From the NCBI GenBank assembly GCA_963854835.1, contig OY978528.1, forward strand, positions 7,720,242-7,784,241: 64,000 bases of DNA, written 5' to 3'. The notes under the pieces were generated by a model. It was not told where the DNA came from. It saw nothing but the letters and a program-made list of their open reading frames with translations, and did not search any database. This DNA is from Megamerina dolium. Taxonomy: Eukaryota; Arthropoda; Insecta; Diptera; Megamerinidae. This document shows positions 62,110 through 64,000 of this stretch, one piece after another (within the stretch, counting starts at the first letter, position 1; the number at the start of each line of letters is the position of its first letter). The translations under genes and the position numbers were made by a program.

Positions 62110-63340
62110 TGCTCTACTCGACACCCAAATCTTGAGTTGTTGAAGAGTGAGTCACCAGAGTATGTATGTCCATATGAAGTGATATTATATTATTGAATTG
62201 CAGTATACCCTCATTATAACATCATTTTAAAATTACATTATTAACTACAGTAGTATGTGGTTAAATTATGAATTTTTTATTTTGTTGTGGTTTTGTTTTA
62301 TTTCAAAAAACTTTTTATTCTGTTGTTTCGTTCTCATATTATGGCTTTTGTGGTAAATTTTTCGTAATTTTCATTGAATGAATTTTGTTCTTCTTCTTAT
62401 TGTTGTTGTTGTTGTTGTTTTCTTTTTGTTTGACTTTAATTTTAATATAAGTCATATGTACACACATACTCGTATAAATAAGTAGCTATATAAATGAAAA
62501 AATGTACATATAAGCAGTTGCTGGTTAGCATTGCCATTATAAATATAAATTTAACTTAAATTATATTCATTCTTTTGTTTTATATTATTATTATTTTTTT
62601 ATTTCTTTCGAAAATGCAAACGCATATACAAGGTTAACAACTCTTCTAGACATAAAATCAACGCCATCGTCGCATATTTAATGTAATGGAACCTATACTG
62701 ACTGACTGACTGACTGACTGACTACACAACTTGTACTATGTAATCGACTCCAAATCAAAAACCATTCACCATTTAGGTTGAGTGACTTGTGTTGTTAATT
62801 AAAAATAAAAATACAAGTATTAAGAATTCTTTTGCATATTCAAAATGAAGACTGAATGAAACCATTAAGTCATGTTAGTGTACATACATATGTATAAGCA
62901 AGTAGGCTTGGGTAGTTAGTTATAAATGTAGGTTTTGTGCATGGCATAATTAAAGACAAGTAAGTAAAAGGAGTTTTTATTTTATTTTATTATTTTTATT
63001 TTTTTTTTGAACAAGTCGTACTTATTGGCAAGTAACGGCAAGTAAGAATAAATAAAAGCTTCATGTACTTACTTTAATATATTAAAGATTTAAACTGGTA
63101 TGCTGATGGAAAATTTTGCAATACATTTGTGTGATTATGAGAAAGAGAGATTCGATATGCATGACTTGAATTAATTGAATCAATTTAATGCTGTTAGATG
63201 AAAAGATTAATAGTAAATGGTATGCAATTAATTTAATTTTAAAATATATATCGTATATTGGAGAGTTACTTTCCAAACATAGTAAAGAAGCTTTGTATGC
63301 AATGTACTTCATCATGTAATAAACTTCCGCATAATTAAAA
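62110..63340. other. AT-rich intergenic DNA with (GTT)n and (CTGA)n runs
   Basis: (GTT)n near 62400-62419 and about six CTGA repeats near 62698-62722. No gene is seen. Confidence 0.5.
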
Positions 63341-63344
63341 CGGA

Positions 63345-64000
63345 TTTTTTTTGTAAAAGATTTTGTAATTCATTATTTTTCCGAGAGATGGCTTTAGTAA
63401 TCTGTATCTTGCGTTGTATAAGTGCGATCGGGTTACACTAGATGGCGATAGAAAGACAGGATTTAGCACTAAATAAACTTTTCAGGCAGTTTTGTGATTG
63501 CTTGACTCAGTATTGCTTGAGCACGCGTCAAAGATGGCCACAAGTAAAGAGAAAATATGCCATATTTTACAGTTTTTCTTCGATAAAGGCGAAAACGCAA
63601 ACCAGATGGCTGAAAATGTGAAGAGTGTTTATGGTGCTGATACTGTAACAGCCAATCAGGTGCAATTTTGGTTTCGTCGATTCCGTTCCGGTAATGTTGA
63701 TGTCAAAGATGCACCACGCTCTGGAAGGCCAATTGTTGAAAATATCGATAAAATAATGGAAATCGTCTAGTATGACCGTCACGTAAGCACTGTTTTTATT
63801 GCCCAGCAGCAATAAAATAAGGCTGAATACAAAAAGAAGCTCTATGTATGGGTGCCACACGAGTTAATGCAAAAAAAAAAACCTCATGGATGGAATTTCA
63901 ATCTGCGAATCGTTGATGAATCGCAACAAAATCGATCCATTTCTGAAGCGGATGGTTACTGGTGATGAAAGAGTGGGTCACTTACGACAACGTCAAGCGA
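63345..64000 (+). mobile_element. Second-family mariner copy, plus orientation, cut by window end
   Basis: The left end is diverged (GTAAAAGATTTTGTAATTCA near 63353). It is followed by the same 5' region as the copy at 57-58 kb (GATGGCTTTAGTAATCTGTA, GTGCGATCGGGTTACACTAG). The transposase starts about 63535 and the element runs off the right edge. Confidence 0.75.
63534..64000 (+). pseudogene. Partial broken mariner transposase (second family)
   Basis: From about 63535 the frame reads MATSKEKICHILQFFFDKGE, VYGADTVTANQVQFWFRRFR, DVKDAPRSGRPIVENIDKIM, EIV, then a stop at 63768. Further pieces are YDRHVSTVFIAQQQ, KKLYVWVPHELMQK and, at the edge, VTGDE followed by a one-base insertion that breaks WVTYDNVK. 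The first catalytic Asp is present. The N-terminal DNA-binding half is the best preserved of all mariner copies here. Confidence 0.82.

Overview
This is a 64 kb piece of an AT-rich, repeat-dense eukaryotic genome. Split coding exons with canonical GT/AG junctions, many mariner-type transposons, runs of CAA/ATT/TATG microsatellites and very long introns point to a cyclorrhaphan fly. A tephritid or close relative is my guess; that is inference from repeat flavour, not a match. No prokaryotic features, CRISPR arrays, rRNA or stand-alone tRNA genes were seen.

Coding content is small. I can support two protein genes, both on the minus strand. Gene A is a complete three-exon coding region (52431-52257, 26459-26285, 19691-19505) for a predicted 178-residue secreted protein with four cysteines, spread over 33 kb. 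Gene B lies downstream of it (8528-8321, 3957-3774, continuing past the left edge of the window). It encodes a predicted secreted preprotein with an RSKR convertase-type site followed by a CX5C motif. The two genes share intron phases (1, then 2), a CX5C pair and an AS(K/R)P motif in exon 2, and a basic cleavage-like site upstream of it. They look like ancient tandem paralogues of an insect-type secreted family that I cannot name. This pair is the best candidate here for something undescribed.

Everything else is mobile or repetitive DNA. Left part (1-8.2 kb): a ~155 bp tandem array, ATTAC-rich palindromic repeats, a dead non-LTR reverse transcriptase, a tRNA-derived SINE and a degenerate heptamer array. 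Middle (8.5-19.5 kb): AT-rich intergenic DNA with two blocks of a ~160 bp dispersed tandem repeat. Intron 2 of gene A (19.7-26.3 kb): a mariner copy, a mariner end, a SINE and another ~160 bp repeat block. Intron 1 (26.5-52.3 kb): a Tc1/mariner element with a nested LINE fragment and a 231 bp duplication, two mariner copies, a TIR element carrying its own satellite-like array, a minisatellite, a TTAA-flanked MITE, a 233 bp array rich in CGATA motifs, and four SINE copies. Right part (52.4-64 kb, upstream of gene A): LINE remnants, more ~160 bp repeats, two mariner copies of one family in inverted orientation, a mariner MITE and a Tc1/mariner pseudogene.

The SINE family is a second highlight. 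It has at least seven copies, with polymerase III A/B boxes in the head and two different 3' tails. One tail matches the 3' end of the LINE fragment nested at 27.6 kb, as expected if that LINE mobilises the SINE. All transposase and RT genes seen are broken or incomplete in the window.
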